64,000 nucleotides of DNA from the NCBI GenBank assembly GCA_009869945.1, contig WIXG01000098.1, positions 124,001-188,000 of the forward strand. The letters run 5' to 3'. The DNA comes from Mesaphorura yosii. Lineage: Eukaryota > Arthropoda > Collembola > Poduromorpha > Tullbergiidae. Below are positions 10,951 to 20,801 of the stretch, piece after piece (positions within the stretch are counted from its first letter, which is position 1; every line of letters starts with the position of its first letter). The notes beneath the pieces were generated by a model. That model saw nothing but the letters and a program-made list of their open reading frames with translations. It did no database searches and was not told the DNA's origin. A program made the translations under genes and the position numbers.

Positions 10951-11069
10951 TTTCGACCGTCTAGTCCGAGCTTAGAACAATGCAGAAAATAATTAATAAC
11001 AATTATAGTTTATTCGAGCCGACTCTTCCACAATTTAGAAATGTTGTAAAACATTAAGAGGAGGTGTGC

Positions 11070-11702
11070 CTATTTGGACTCTGCGTTGAGTGTCTGGAGT
11101 CCTTTGTAGCTGGCCACGGGCACGTATGTGACGATGGTGTACAGCTTGTGCACAGAGTCCTCGTCGTCGTTCCGCCTCCGCTCCAGCTTCACCCGCAGAC
11201 GGAATGGAACATTCCTGCAACCAGAAAAATACACACACATCAGTAAAGCGAATAAAAAGTAATTAAATTGGGAAATGTTGAAGAGCAGCGACTGTGAAAC
11301 TTAATAAGAAGCAAGCGAGAGAGAAGAGCCTCAAGTCTGCAGGGTTCAAAGTTTCAGCTTAATTTTGGTGTCATTTCAAGACAAAAGATTCAGGGGAACA
11401 AATCCGAGTTCTGCCATGTACACCATTGCAAAGAATAATCGTAGTTGCAGTTGCATTTAAGGTTATATGACAACTCACCGAACTCCGCGGGACCAGACTT
11501 GTTTGTTGACGCCCTCGTCGATCCGCACGTCGACAGTGCCCATTTGCTGAACAGCAAACTTCCTGATTTCGCTGATGGCTCGTGGAGCACGGCGCTTGAA
11601 CCGAATTCCGTGGAGTCTCTTGTGCAGGTGAATCGTGTACACGCGACTCAGCACCTCGTTGATCGTCGACTTCTTCTTCTCGTCCTTGGTTTGCTTAGGC
11701 AT
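11070..11702 (-). CDS. RpL31: 60S ribosomal protein L31
   Basis: Component of the large cytosolic ribosomal subunit near the exit tunnel. Coding exons 11702-11479 and 11214-11070 join within a codon (TTCG|GAAT) to give 122 aa, the family's usual length. Recognisable blocks are [48 protein letters not shown] and the C-terminal [19 protein letters not shown]. The 5' UTR is split: an acceptor at 11725/11726 gives a short leader (11724-11703), and a donor at 11950/11949 ends an upstream non-coding exon beginning somewhere near 12.0 kb. The poly(A) signal is at 11009-11014 (minus). It is divergent from SAP30, and the two probably share the 12.0-12.5 kb promoter region. Confidence 0.97.
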
Positions 11703-11951
11703 CTTGACCCGACTATTCTTTACCCTGCAAGGCAAGAATAAAACCGCAATTAGTTAATCGATCCGAAATTAATCAGTCCCTCCACAGGCAAATGAGCACT
11801 GCACGTGAAGAGACACACAAATGAGACCAAAGTAGCCATGTGGAGGCGAGAGAAGGACCACAGGTAGCCAAAGACCCCTAAATCACTGACAGATGTCAAA
11901 TGGGGCACTGCCCAGAGTAAAGAGCCACTGAAAAGAGGTTGGAAACTTACC

Positions 11952-12832
11952 TTGGAAGGATCCCGACAGTTGACTGGAGCAGGAATCGCTGATTCGAAGT
12001 GAGTTGGACTTCCGACCCGGTGCGGTGTTGGAGTGTTGGAGTTGCAATATGAGTACAGTGCAGGCAGGCAGAGGAGACAGCGTGCGTGCAGAGCAGATTC
12101 AAATAATGGCGACTCCGTATGGCAAGGTTTCGCTTAGCATGAGCACAGTATACAAGAGCACAGTCAGTACAGAATAGTATAGAGCTGCAGCAGTGAGGAG
12201 TCGGACAGCCGCGTGGTTCTTCTCGGTTGCGCACTCGGGGGAGGAGCTCCCTTCCAATCCACACAGGCAGCACTGTATGCAATGCACACTCGCCTTGGCT
12301 CACTTGGCTTGCCCGCACAGCCGAGTCGTTCCTTTCTTCTTCCACTACGCTCGCGTACACAAAAATAAACAAAAACAGATTCGAAAAATCGCACTCGTCG
12401 CAGTGAAGCAATGCACGCAGTCAGTCTGTGAATCAGGACAAAAGAAAAGAGAGATTCAGACCCTCTCAGCCCCAAATCAGCGACTGTAATGACTGCAGCC
12501 CTCGAGGACTCTCCGCCAGCACAGCACAGCAGACAGCAGTGAACGGTGAACGATACTCTACAAATCCCGGAACAGCCCCGTCGTGGTTGGAAACCTCACT
12601 GCTGGAATTCCGCCAGAATTCCATTGTAGCCACTTGCTGCTCGGAAAAGGCGAGCCACAGACTAGACTTCACCAAAGTCTTAGACGCTGATCCCACCGAG
12701 GACGGTACCACAGAGCCCCAGACTCGAGTAAGGAAAGGGAGAGAGCTAAGATTGCTGATCTGTCTGAAGTTGACGTGCTTTGATTTGAATTGCAGGCAGA
12801 GGTTGGTGAGTCATCTGCCTGAGGAAGGAAGG
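11952..12832. promoter_or_regulatory. Putative divergent promoter region of RpL31 (-) and SAP30 (+)
   Basis: About 0.9 kb between the RpL31 first exon and the SAP30 ATG. A donor-like CTCGA|GTAAGG near 12726 and an acceptor TTGCAG at 12790-12795 suggest a non-coding first SAP30 exon with a short intron. The plus-strand frame is also open through this region back to 12428, but that part has no recognisable protein features and I treat it as 5' UTR. Transcription starts cannot be placed from sequence alone. Confidence 0.45.
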
Positions 12833-13836
12833 ATGAATGGGTTGGGTGTTGGTGGTGTTGGGGTAGCGTACCATAGCGAGGACGACTACGACGATGGGAT
12901 GTATGGGAACGGGGGCGGGATGATGGCCAGCCCAGGGGGGATGATGGGCACCAACCTTAGCAAGCTGAGCTCCGTGATGCCAAACTATGCATCCACAGTG
13001 CCTCCTGGCCCCCTGTCCTCCCTCCACGGCATGGCCAGCCAGGCCCAGCTCCTCCCTCCCTCCCATCACCACTCGCCTTCCGCAGTGCCCTCCGCCTACG
13101 TCAGCAGCAGCAGCGTCGGGCCTGGTCTGGGTGGCCTGCACGCAGCCCCCTCCGTCGCCTCCACGCCCAGCAGCGCGGGCGGGAGGAGCCAAAACACCTG
13201 CTGCCTCATCGACGATGGACGCAAGTGCGGTCGCAACGCGGGCAACGCGAGCTACAGCAAACGAGTGCAGAAGACCGTACTCCACAAGCGACTACGCCTG
13301 GAGACAGACTCAAATGTAAGGAGCCTAACCTGGAGGTAGTGGATGTGCCGTCCCCAACTTTTAATTGTGTCTTGTGTTTCAGGTGCAGCACATTTACATT
13401 TGTGATTATCATAAGATGATTATTCAAAACGCGCGGACGCGGCAGAAGAAGGAGTCGGACGAGGAGCTGATGGACGGGAACCCGGACGACGTGCCCGAGG
13501 TGGACCTCTACCAGCTTCAGGTCAACACCCTCAGGCGCTACAAGAAACACTACAAAATCTCCAGTCGCCCAGGTCTCAATAAGGCCCAGCTGGCCGACGT
13601 AAGCGCCCACGCAACAAAGTGTCAGAAACTCCTCCTCAGCTGCGATGCTCTCATTCTTCTTTTAGATTCTGATGCGTCACTTCAAGACGATTCCAGTGCA
13701 GGAGAAGGAGATCGTGACCTACTTCATCTATATGGTCAAGGCCGAGAGGAACAAACTGGACAATACCAGGCCCGAGCCGCTCCAGCAAGCGGCCGGCCAC
13801 GCCATGGCCGACTACCAGTCGGTCCGCTACAACTGA
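12833..13836 (+). CDS. SAP30: SAP30 / SAP30L: subunit of the Sin3-HDAC co-repressor
   Basis: Nuclear protein bridging Sin3 and DNA or phosphoinositides in the class I histone deacetylase complex. Exons 12833-13315, 13383-13598 and 13666-13836 give 289 aa. The first 115 residues are low-complexity (Gly, Met, Ser, Pro, His). The atypical zinc-finger module has CC at 123-124, Cys132, and CDYH at 168-171, with the family's NASYSKR segment between. The C-terminal Sin3-binding region has [23 protein letters not shown] and a helix ending [13 protein letters not shown]. The core matches vertebrate SAP30L closely; the long Gly/Met-rich N-terminus makes it longer than human SAP30 (220 aa). The start is the first Met that does not depend on the implausible upstream frame. 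Poly(A) signal at 14526-14531. Confidence 0.93.
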
Positions 13837-14525
13837 TAGTCAGACTCAAAACGAAAAGCGGAGGGCAAGCAGCACGCCTGCCTACCCTCCCACCCAATCA
13901 CGACAGACCACAGAGATTCCCGCCACACGGCAATTCAGCAATGTGGAAGGGAGCAAAACACGCACACAAAGCCGCCTTCGAAAGAAGACGAGGGCATCAG
14001 TGGCACCGAACGCTGGGGCCGCTGGCAGTGGAGACAAAACGAGAAACTTGGCTGGGAATGCCAGCAGGGCGCTTTCCTAGTTTTCTTTCACTTCCTTTTT
14101 CATGGCAATGCAATAGTTTGTTCTCTTGTGATTTGACGGGACGGACGACGAGTGGCTACGGGACTCCTGGCTCTGACCACTCCGTCAAGAGTCCAGGGCA
14201 CTGCGAATCAGAACAATCCAGATTTCATAAATTTTAAATTATACATTAGAAATAATTCTTGTTTTCCTGTGCAGTATTTTCTTCTTCCCACTTTTTTCAG
14301 AGTCGCTGTGGAGTCTGGCGGCTGGGAAGCGTCTTCATTTTATTATTTTAGTTGCCCAAATGCTTAGAAGTATAATTATGTGATATCCAATATCATAATT
14401 CTATTTCATATTTTTGACTCGAGTCCACTTGTCGATGACTTTTAGCGTTTCACTTTTACAGTAATTCCAATCATTCATTGACTTGGTTGCTTCAACTTGG
14501 CATCAAACTTTTTATACGCTGGACA

Positions 14526-14579
14526 AATAAAAGTCGTGCATTTAAGAAATCAAACGAATCCTTCATTTCGTGCTTTATT
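14526..14579. terminator. Convergent poly(A) signals of SAP30 (+) and MICU1 (-)
   Basis: AATAAA on the plus strand at 14526-14531 and on the minus strand at 14574-14579. The two genes end tail-to-tail, and transcripts cleaved 10-30 nt past each signal would be nearly contiguous or overlap slightly. Confidence 0.6.
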
Positions 14580-14680
14580 CGAAGTAAATCAATTTAGGCG
14601 AGGGACTAGAAAAAAATTCGTCGGAAGGTGCGAGTGTGTGAGGAATCAGGCTTATCAGGAGAATCATTTCGTTATTTGCA

Positions 14681-17543
14681 TTATTTGGTTGTGGGGAGTG
14701 ACTCGCGGGCGCATCTGCCGATGGAGCCGAGGAGCTTGAAAAAGCCCGTGTCCTTCGGCTTCTCGAGTCCCCGCATCAGCCGGTTCTTCATCACAGCCAC
14801 AAATTCCCGGTTGCTCAACTGCCCGTCCTCTGCAAGCCATAAATAAATGAGAAATGACGAACGAGCATGCTTTTTCGATTCCCAATATCTCAAGCGCTGA
14901 TGAGGTTTTCGGTTTTCACTCACGGTTTTCATCAAATAGCGTGAAGACGACGTCGATTATATGCTCGCTCAGGTGCACGTGCGCCACCGTCTGCCCGACG
15001 TGCTTCAGCGTCCCTGCAGAAAAAGGCATTGAAAGGTGACCGGGGGTTGTTTGTTTTGTTGTAGTTGGTGAACTCACGCGGGTCGATGGCGGCCCCGGCG
15101 ATGTGGTAGAAAGTGAGTGCCGTGTCCACGTCGTTGATGTTGTTCAGCAGGTGGAAAAACTGGAGGTAGTCATCCAGCGACACGCCAGTCGCGTACTCAG
15201 CATCCTTGCACCTGCTCAGAAAACAAAACACTGTCAATACTTATTAAAATTGTCAATACGAAAGGATTTGACTCAATCGACGCGACGCACTTCTTCTTCA
15301 CGCGCTTCAGCATGCGCGCCTTCTTCTTCGAAGGGTAACCCGCGTACGCGAGCAGCAACTCGGCAAACTCTGCCTCTGTGATTTTCCCCTCCGCGTTCGG
15401 CTCCTTCCGCCGGAACTCCAGATTAAGAATTTCGCTCTGCAGCTGCTGCTGGAAGTCCAGAAACTTTTCAATTGTCAGTTTGTTTCTCCGGTTCGAGCCA
15501 AAAAAGAAGGCAGTCAACGCCGAATTCATTCCCTGCAATTAAATTAAATTAAATTTCGGGTCACAAAGCTAAGCGTTCGTTATGTTTACCTTGAGGGTGT
15601 TTCCGGAGACGGCGTGGTCGCGGTGTCGGGCTCCGAAAGTCGTTCGTTGCCGGATCAGGGCGGTCACCTTTTCAAACTCCTCGTGGTCGACGTCTCCGTC
15701 TCCATTTAGGTCAAACATCCGAAAGGCAATCTCAAAGTGCCGTCTCGACGCTACAAACCACGAATAGAGTCAAGACCAATAAACATTTAAAGGAATTTAA
15801 ATATTGGCTTACTGGAGAGGACGGTGAGGAGGAAGATGTAATCCGAGAAGCTAATCAGCCCGGCGCTGCCCAGCTTGTAGAAAATAGAGTCGGGGTCGAG
15901 TTCCAGCTCCAACCTCCCAGCCAACTGCAAAGAACGCATCTCCATTAAATGTGCTAAGTGAAGAGCTTCAGTGAATTCAGAATAAATCGACTAGAATTTA
16001 GGACGACGGGTCATTCGCATGCAAAAGCACGACTCAACTACGAAAAGAGCAACAAAGGCGTTCGAGAGGCGAGCGTGTACAGAAAGCCAAAACTGATCGG
16101 TGCTGAATTAAACTTGGTGGGTTGACTGGTCGGCTGCAGTGAGAAGTCGCGATTGAATTGAATGACTACGAATTCGGGTTCAGCTGATGCCCGACTACTT
16201 TCGTGCCCAAGTGCGAGACCGACTCGGAGAATTGAGAAAAGTGCGGAGGTCAAAAGTGGGCAGAGAAGGGGAGTCTCAGAGAAAGCTGGGGCTTTTACCT
16301 CTCCGTAGTTCTGACACGAGTTTCGAGTCGTGTGAGTGGTTCAGAGACACAGTGGACAGAGAAGACAGAAAACACAGAGTCACATGAGAGCACAATTCCA
16401 GGGGCATGGAAGAAGCGAGCACGACATGGAAGCCGCTTCCACACAGAATCGTCAGGATCGAGGGGAAGGGCAGGTTAGCAATTAAATTACGTGGAACAGA
16501 GGACAGAGCCAAACACACCACTCAGAAGGAGCAACGAGTTAGAAGGCGGACACTTACTTTCGGGTCGTATCTCTTGAACTGGTCTAGCCCCAACCCTGAA
16601 AACATGCAAACGAAATCACGTTAAAGTAATTCGGCCAATGTTCGTTGTCACTCGCAATTCCAACTGACCGTCCGGCTGTTTGACTCCAGGCGTGATCGAC
16701 CGCAGAAAGTCGTCGGGAGTCATGAAGATCTCCGACTCGTTATTCGGATGGACCACCTGGAGCGTCGCAAAGTAACGAAACGTCTTGTCGGGAGTCGAAT
16801 ACTGCCGGATCCGGTTCTCGTACTCAATTATCTGTAGAGGGTGAATAAGACAGCTGTGAGCTTAGCCTAAGGAAGCAGAATACCAGAAGGCTCGTGTCTT
16901 GTTGTTGGCTCACCTTTCGATCGCGAAACCCGACTTTCTTCCTCTTCTTCTTCTCAACAACCTCCGTCGAAGTCGACTCGGCAAGCGACTCGCCGGGGGT
17001 TTCCGCCTTGTCCAGAATCGAGGCGGCTTCCACGACGCCCACATCGAAGCCCTTTTTTCTCCTGAACGAGTACACCATCCTGACAAAAACAAAGAATTTA
17101 GACATGGTCTGCTCAGTGGATTTCGGAGTGGGGACTCACCCTTCGATGTCCACAAAAAATCCAACGAAAAATCCGATTGGGAGCAGGAGCATGAAGAACT
17201 GAAGTACTTTGGTATCCGGGGGCGGCGTCTGGTGCCCAAAGTCACTGTACGCCGCACCCATTTTGTGACGCACAACTAGTCCAGGCCACACGCTCTTTGG
17301 TTTCTGCCTGGAAACTCCTTCTCCGAGGAAAACATGTGGGGGCGGAAGTGGCCGGCATTCGGAGCTCGTGCTTGATTGGCGCTTAGTAAGCTGTGCATTG
17401 TAGATGGTGATAGTTCGCCGATTGGAGGAGCAGACGACGGAGTGGTTGGAAGTCAGCGTATTCCACGTCGAGCAGGGCCAAGCCTGTGCTGCCTTCCTGG
17501 CCACCCCTTCACGGAGCGCCCTCCACCCAATCATCGTCAACAA
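14681..17543 (-). CDS. MICU1: MICU1: mitochondrial calcium uptake protein 1
   Basis: EF-hand gatekeeper of the mitochondrial calcium uniporter, facing the intermembrane space. Ten exons: 17543-17140, 17079-16914, 16831-16669, 16595-16558, 15924-15813, 15750-15590, 15532-15291, 15211-15078, 15013-14924 and 14829-14681, all in frame (552 aa from the first ATG). The N-terminus is Arg-rich, fitting a mitochondrial presequence, followed by a hydrophobic span (about 113-130) that would be the membrane anchor. The polybasic KKKRKK precedes the family signature GFRDRK and [13 protein letters not shown]. Two canonical EF-hands are at 308-319 ([12 protein letters not shown]) and 501-512 ([12 protein letters not shown]). 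The C-helix has [10 protein letters not shown] and a Cys near the end, as in human MICU1. An alternative start at 17261 would give 458 aa and lose the presequence. Divergent from the C19orf12 homologue, another mitochondria-linked protein. Confidence 0.94.
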
Positions 17544-18035
17544 CTAACAAAAGAAGGAATGATTTCACCTTAAGCATGAAATAGGTCAAACGGCTTTGCT
17601 TTACATAACTTTTCACTTTTTACCTGTTCAGTGATTGTAGTCCCAAACAAGCATCCTGTATTGACCTCGGCAACTGTGGTATTGGAAATCAACTGCCCTC
17701 TTCACAACGAATAAATCTTTGTGAGCAATTCCTAAACAAATGACAGTTTCGGTTTGACCTTGGCCACTACTTAGAGAACGATGGAAGAGAATCAATATCG
17801 ATCGAACATTTATTCGTTTGAAAGTCAAAGTTGGCTCTTCCTCTTCTTCACGCTGCATGCAGTCAATGCAGCAATGTTGGTCCCATGCATTCTGCTGTTC
17901 GTGTTTCATGCACGCTTTGTTAAAGTCGAAAGTCAGCGATAACTCAGTTACACTAATTAAGCCTGCCGTTATCTTTTGACCAATTAAGATGAGGTCACGG
18001 CGTCGTGCTGCAGGAATGAACTAAAGATAGAATTG

Positions 18036-18110
18036 GCATGCTCAGGATTGGATGGGCGAACTCAAGATTGACCTGACGAACACCAGGTTGACTTGGCGAA
18101 CCCGGTTAAT
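18036..18110. repeat. Short 20-bp tandem repeat (about 3.5 units)
   Basis: Successive units begin at 18036, 18055, 18075 and 18095 and share the pattern GGCGAACTCAAGATTGACCT with substitutions (for example GACGAACACCAGGTTGACTT). It lies just before a second, differently patterned degenerate repeat, in the spacer between two divergent genes. Confidence 0.6.
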
Positions 18111-18159
18111 TAGGGACTCATGGTAGTTGTGGTGCACCTTGCCAACTGGCGGCCCACGC

Positions 18160-18460
18160 GCTGGAACCGCCAATCCAATCGGAAGCGACTCCTCAATCGG
18201 CAAACGACTCATAATCTACAAATCTCTCCAACCAGCAAACAGCTCCCGAATTAGCAAATGACTCCCCAGTTAGCAAGTCCAATCGGCAACGACTCCAGAG
18301 TCAAATGCTTCCCCAACCTTCAAACGACTCCGAAATCGACAAATCCTCGATCCAATTGGTAAACGACTCCCCACTCCTCAATCAGCAAACTCCCGCTCCA
18401 ATCTGTAAATCGTGAATAAAATCGGCAAATCGCTGATTCAATTGGCGAAGCGATCCACCA
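18160..18460. repeat. Degenerate minisatellite of the AATCGGCAAACGACTCC type
   Basis: Roughly 17-22-bp units recur about 12-14 times across 300 bp, with variants such as CAATCGGCAAACGACTC, TTAGCAAATGACTCCCC and AATTGGTAAACGACTCC. Unit length and sequence vary, so this is an old or imprecise array, not a recent expansion. No coding potential is evident. Confidence 0.6.
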
Positions 18461-19173
18461 CATCATCATCGGGGGCCATGAGTCAATTGGAGCTCCAGGC
18501 TGGTTAATTGAGGTGACACGTACCAATTGGAGCCCCACACTGTTTGATTGGGGGGGGGACACAGACTCGAAGACTCCCCTCGTGACCCTGCTCCACGAGG
18601 CCCCATACCTAATTCTTTCACCCGCGGCATCAACCATCGTTGACGAAGCGGCAGTGGATGCTGCACTCTCAAAAATTTGAGCTGAATTGCTCGGTGATTA
18701 GTTTTTGTCAGCATCGGGCGACCCGATTACCATAACGAAGCAGCTCTCCTAGGGGACTACCAGCAGACAAGCCAGATCCGAGGTGGTCTTCGGCTTCTTT
18801 GTTCGCCCTTCAACAACACGTCAAGTCCACGTCGACTTTCTTGCTTGTGTGAATCTTCCGCGAACCAAAACAGAGATGATTTCATCCCGTTCTCGAGTTG
18901 AATTTCAGCTGAGCCAGCAAAGTTTTACATACTCGGCCTTGAGCTCCTTGAAAAGTGAATCTGAAACGCATTTAACCTTTCATGCTCAGTCCAACTACAC
19001 ATTAGAGTTAGCAAAGGTAAGCACACATTTGCAAAGTGGTCCTGCTTAGCTTAATTAATTAATTCGCAATACTGCTACTACTACCTTGTCGTGTAATTTT
19101 GCAGAAGAGCGAGACTTCATCAACCGTTCGTTTTCTCGGGTCACCTGCACAGCGGACTTTATTCGCCAGGGAA

Positions 19174-19647
19174 ATGGTCATCAGCACGGGGGACATCATG
19201 GACGCCTGTCGCCTCATCGCTCGGGAAGACGAACTCAAACTCTGCGTCTACGAGTCTATGAAGGGCGCCGGCATCGCGGGAGCGGGCGCGTTCGTGGGAG
19301 GCCTCATCCTCGGCCCCGTCGGCCTTGCCATAGGTAACTTCATACAAGCAGTTCAGTGGGTGATCGGGTGTTGCATTTACAACTTGTGTTTCTTCTATCT
19401 CTTAGGCGGTGCAGTTGGCGGGTTGGTGGCGGCATCGACCAGCAACTCGTACACACCGCTCATCCACCACCTCGATTCCATGACGGAGGAGGACAGGGAA
19501 AGACTGCGAGTGCACCTCTTGCGAGTTGTGTCCCAACTCGAGGTAACCGACGCCGTCATGCTCATGGCGCTCGTCAGCAGCCCCAGCAGCGCCGCCAGGC
19601 AAGCCATCACCCGAGGAATGGGCTCCTTCTTCGGACAGAGCTGGTGA
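19174..19647 (+). CDS. C19orf12: C19orf12 homologue (mitochondria/ER-associated membrane protein)
   Basis: Homologue of human C19orf12, mutated in MPAN neurodegeneration. The family's molecular role is not settled; it is tied to mitochondria, ER contacts and lipid homeostasis. Exons 19174-19333 and 19406-19647 join at a glycine codon to give 133 aa (human about 141-152). The start MVISTGDIM matches the family's DIM motif. The Gly-rich hydrophobic hairpin typical of the family is seen as GAGAFVGGLILGPVGLAIGGAVGG (about 34-58), with the intron inside it. The C-terminus has LEVTDAVMLMALV, the family's other conserved block. The frame is open upstream to 19099, but that stretch is most likely 5' UTR after a splice acceptor at 19104. 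Poly(A) signal at 19786-19791. Confidence 0.92.
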   Translation: MVISTGDIMDACRLIAREDELKLCVYESMKGAGIAGAGAFVGGLILGPVGLAIGNFIQAVQWVIGCCIYNLCFFYLLGGAVGGLVAASTSNSYTPLIHHLDSMTEEDRERLRVHLLRVVSQLEVTDAVMLMALVSSPSSAARQAITRGMGSFFGQSW

Positions 19648-19951
19648 ACAAGGAAGAGGACCTCAATCCGGTGCTGCAAACCTGCAAATAATTCACTGTG
19701 AGCTGTCTCCAGATGTTCAGAATTTCTTAACTTTTATAATGAAAATCGGAAATGTTTATGCATATCGAAGACTCACGAATCATGAAATAAAAGTTTTCTA
19801 GGTTTATTAGAAATACGTAGTTTTCTCACTTATCACCGGGTATTTTATTCACCTCCAACTCGCCCTTTTCCACCAGTTTTTCAGTTCCACTAAATTACTC
19901 AGTACAATTGTGTTTCAATATAGACGACTGTTAAGTTGAATTGTTTGCTCT

Positions 19952-20413
19952 TTGGAATTTGGAAACATTAGGCCGAATTTTGAGGAGCAAGAAGAGAATG
20001 TGGGTATATGTGGGGCGGATACGGTAAAAACATCCGGAGCATCTCGACATTTACACTTTGGTCTCTGCAATGCACAAATTAAAATGCCACTTTTCATCGG
20101 CACTGTGATGAATGGTTCCATCGTGATCATTTGCATGACGAATACGCAAGGAAACAAAGTAATACTGACAGAAATTGGGACATTTTGGCCTGTCCGACCT
20201 AATCAAAGAAGATCAGTTGCTATTGTAGACTATATGGATTCTGTTATTGCGAGTACGACAACCTGCGGATTTCTCAACGAAGCCAACTGTATGGACGCAT
20301 TTGACAGATATACATGGCCTCTTATTCTCATAGCTGGTATAATATCCGCTATTATCAACAGTATTCGAGTCGATGTGAGATTGCCCGTCGTGTCCACATG
20401 CAAGCGAATTTAA
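19952..20413 (+). CDS. Unidentified open frame upstream of the RTEL1-derived fragment
   Basis: A 153-codon frame with no domain I recognise. It has several Cys, and a hydrophobic stretch near the end (WPLILIAGIISAI) could be a membrane segment. Its last part runs into the intron-derived portion of the RTEL1 duplicate. A donor-like GAT|GTGAGATT at 20372/20373 could splice it to the acceptor at 20431-20432. In that case it would read the duplicated exon in a different frame from RTEL1, for 37 codons up to a TAA near 20546. It may be a chimeric gene or a chance frame. AT content is higher than in the flanking genes. Confidence 0.25.
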   Translation: MEFGNIRPNFEEQEENVGICGADTVKTSGASRHLHFGLCNAQIKMPLFIGTVMNGSIVIICMTNTQGNKVILTEIGTFWPVRPNQRRSVAIVDYMDSVIASTTTCGFLNEANCMDAFDRYTWPLILIAGIISAIINSIRVDVRLPVVSTCKRI

Positions 20414-20660
20414 TTCGCCTACTCCTTTGCAGGTCTGCAAGGAATTCTTTCGATCGACGACGTCGAACACCTCCGCTGTTACCTTCGTGACAATCCCCAG
20501 TGAATCCCATTGTTTCTCTGGCTGGTCATATCTGCGGAACAATTAACTTTTATTTTTTTATGTCCCGGTAAACTGAATGAACTTGTTAGAAGACTGATTA
20601 GCGGATTCTGATTTTTAGTTTTCTATTACTTTCGTTTTTTAAAATGCAGAATAAACTGGA
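20373..20660 (+). pseudogene. Duplicated 3' end of RTEL1 (last intron, last exon, 3' UTR), inverted
   Basis: This segment aligns with the reverse complement of window positions 1 to about 280. It includes the donor region, the intron word GCCCGTCGTGTCCAC, the acceptor, the whole last RTEL1 exon (20433-20503, with the stop at the same place) and the AATAAA at 20650-20655. A 68-nt block, 20427-20494 against 234-167, is identical. The 3' UTR is diverged by substitutions and has a deletion of about 19 nt. Upstream of 20373 there is no similarity to RTEL1 exon 11. It cannot encode a helicase; it is a partial duplicate or the 3' part of a chimeric transcript. Confidence 0.85.
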
Positions 20661-20801
20661 AATAAAAAGAAGAAAGGAAAATGCGAGATCACTGGCTTTG
20701 GTTAGAATGACGTGGTAGTTTAATGATTTCAACAATGCGTGGTTAGAATTTTAAAGTTTGGGAAGTGCGTAACTAAAATTGCTGGATGCGTGGTGTTGAG
20801 T

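Larger units (their letters stand above)
17544..19173. promoter_or_regulatory. Divergent region between MICU1 (-) and C19orf12 homologue (+)
   Basis: About 1.6 kb with no convincing coding frame. It holds the minisatellite-like repeats at 18036-18460 and a probable non-coding first exon for the C19orf12 homologue: a donor GCAAAG|GTAAGC near 19016 and an acceptor TTTTGCAG ending at 19104. Promoter elements cannot be assigned more precisely. Confidence 0.45.

Noticed and set aside
12428-12832. In-frame upstream extension of SAP30 (135 codons)
   Set aside because: No similarity to SAP30, interrupted by a plausible intron (about 12726-12795), and located in the expected promoter region.
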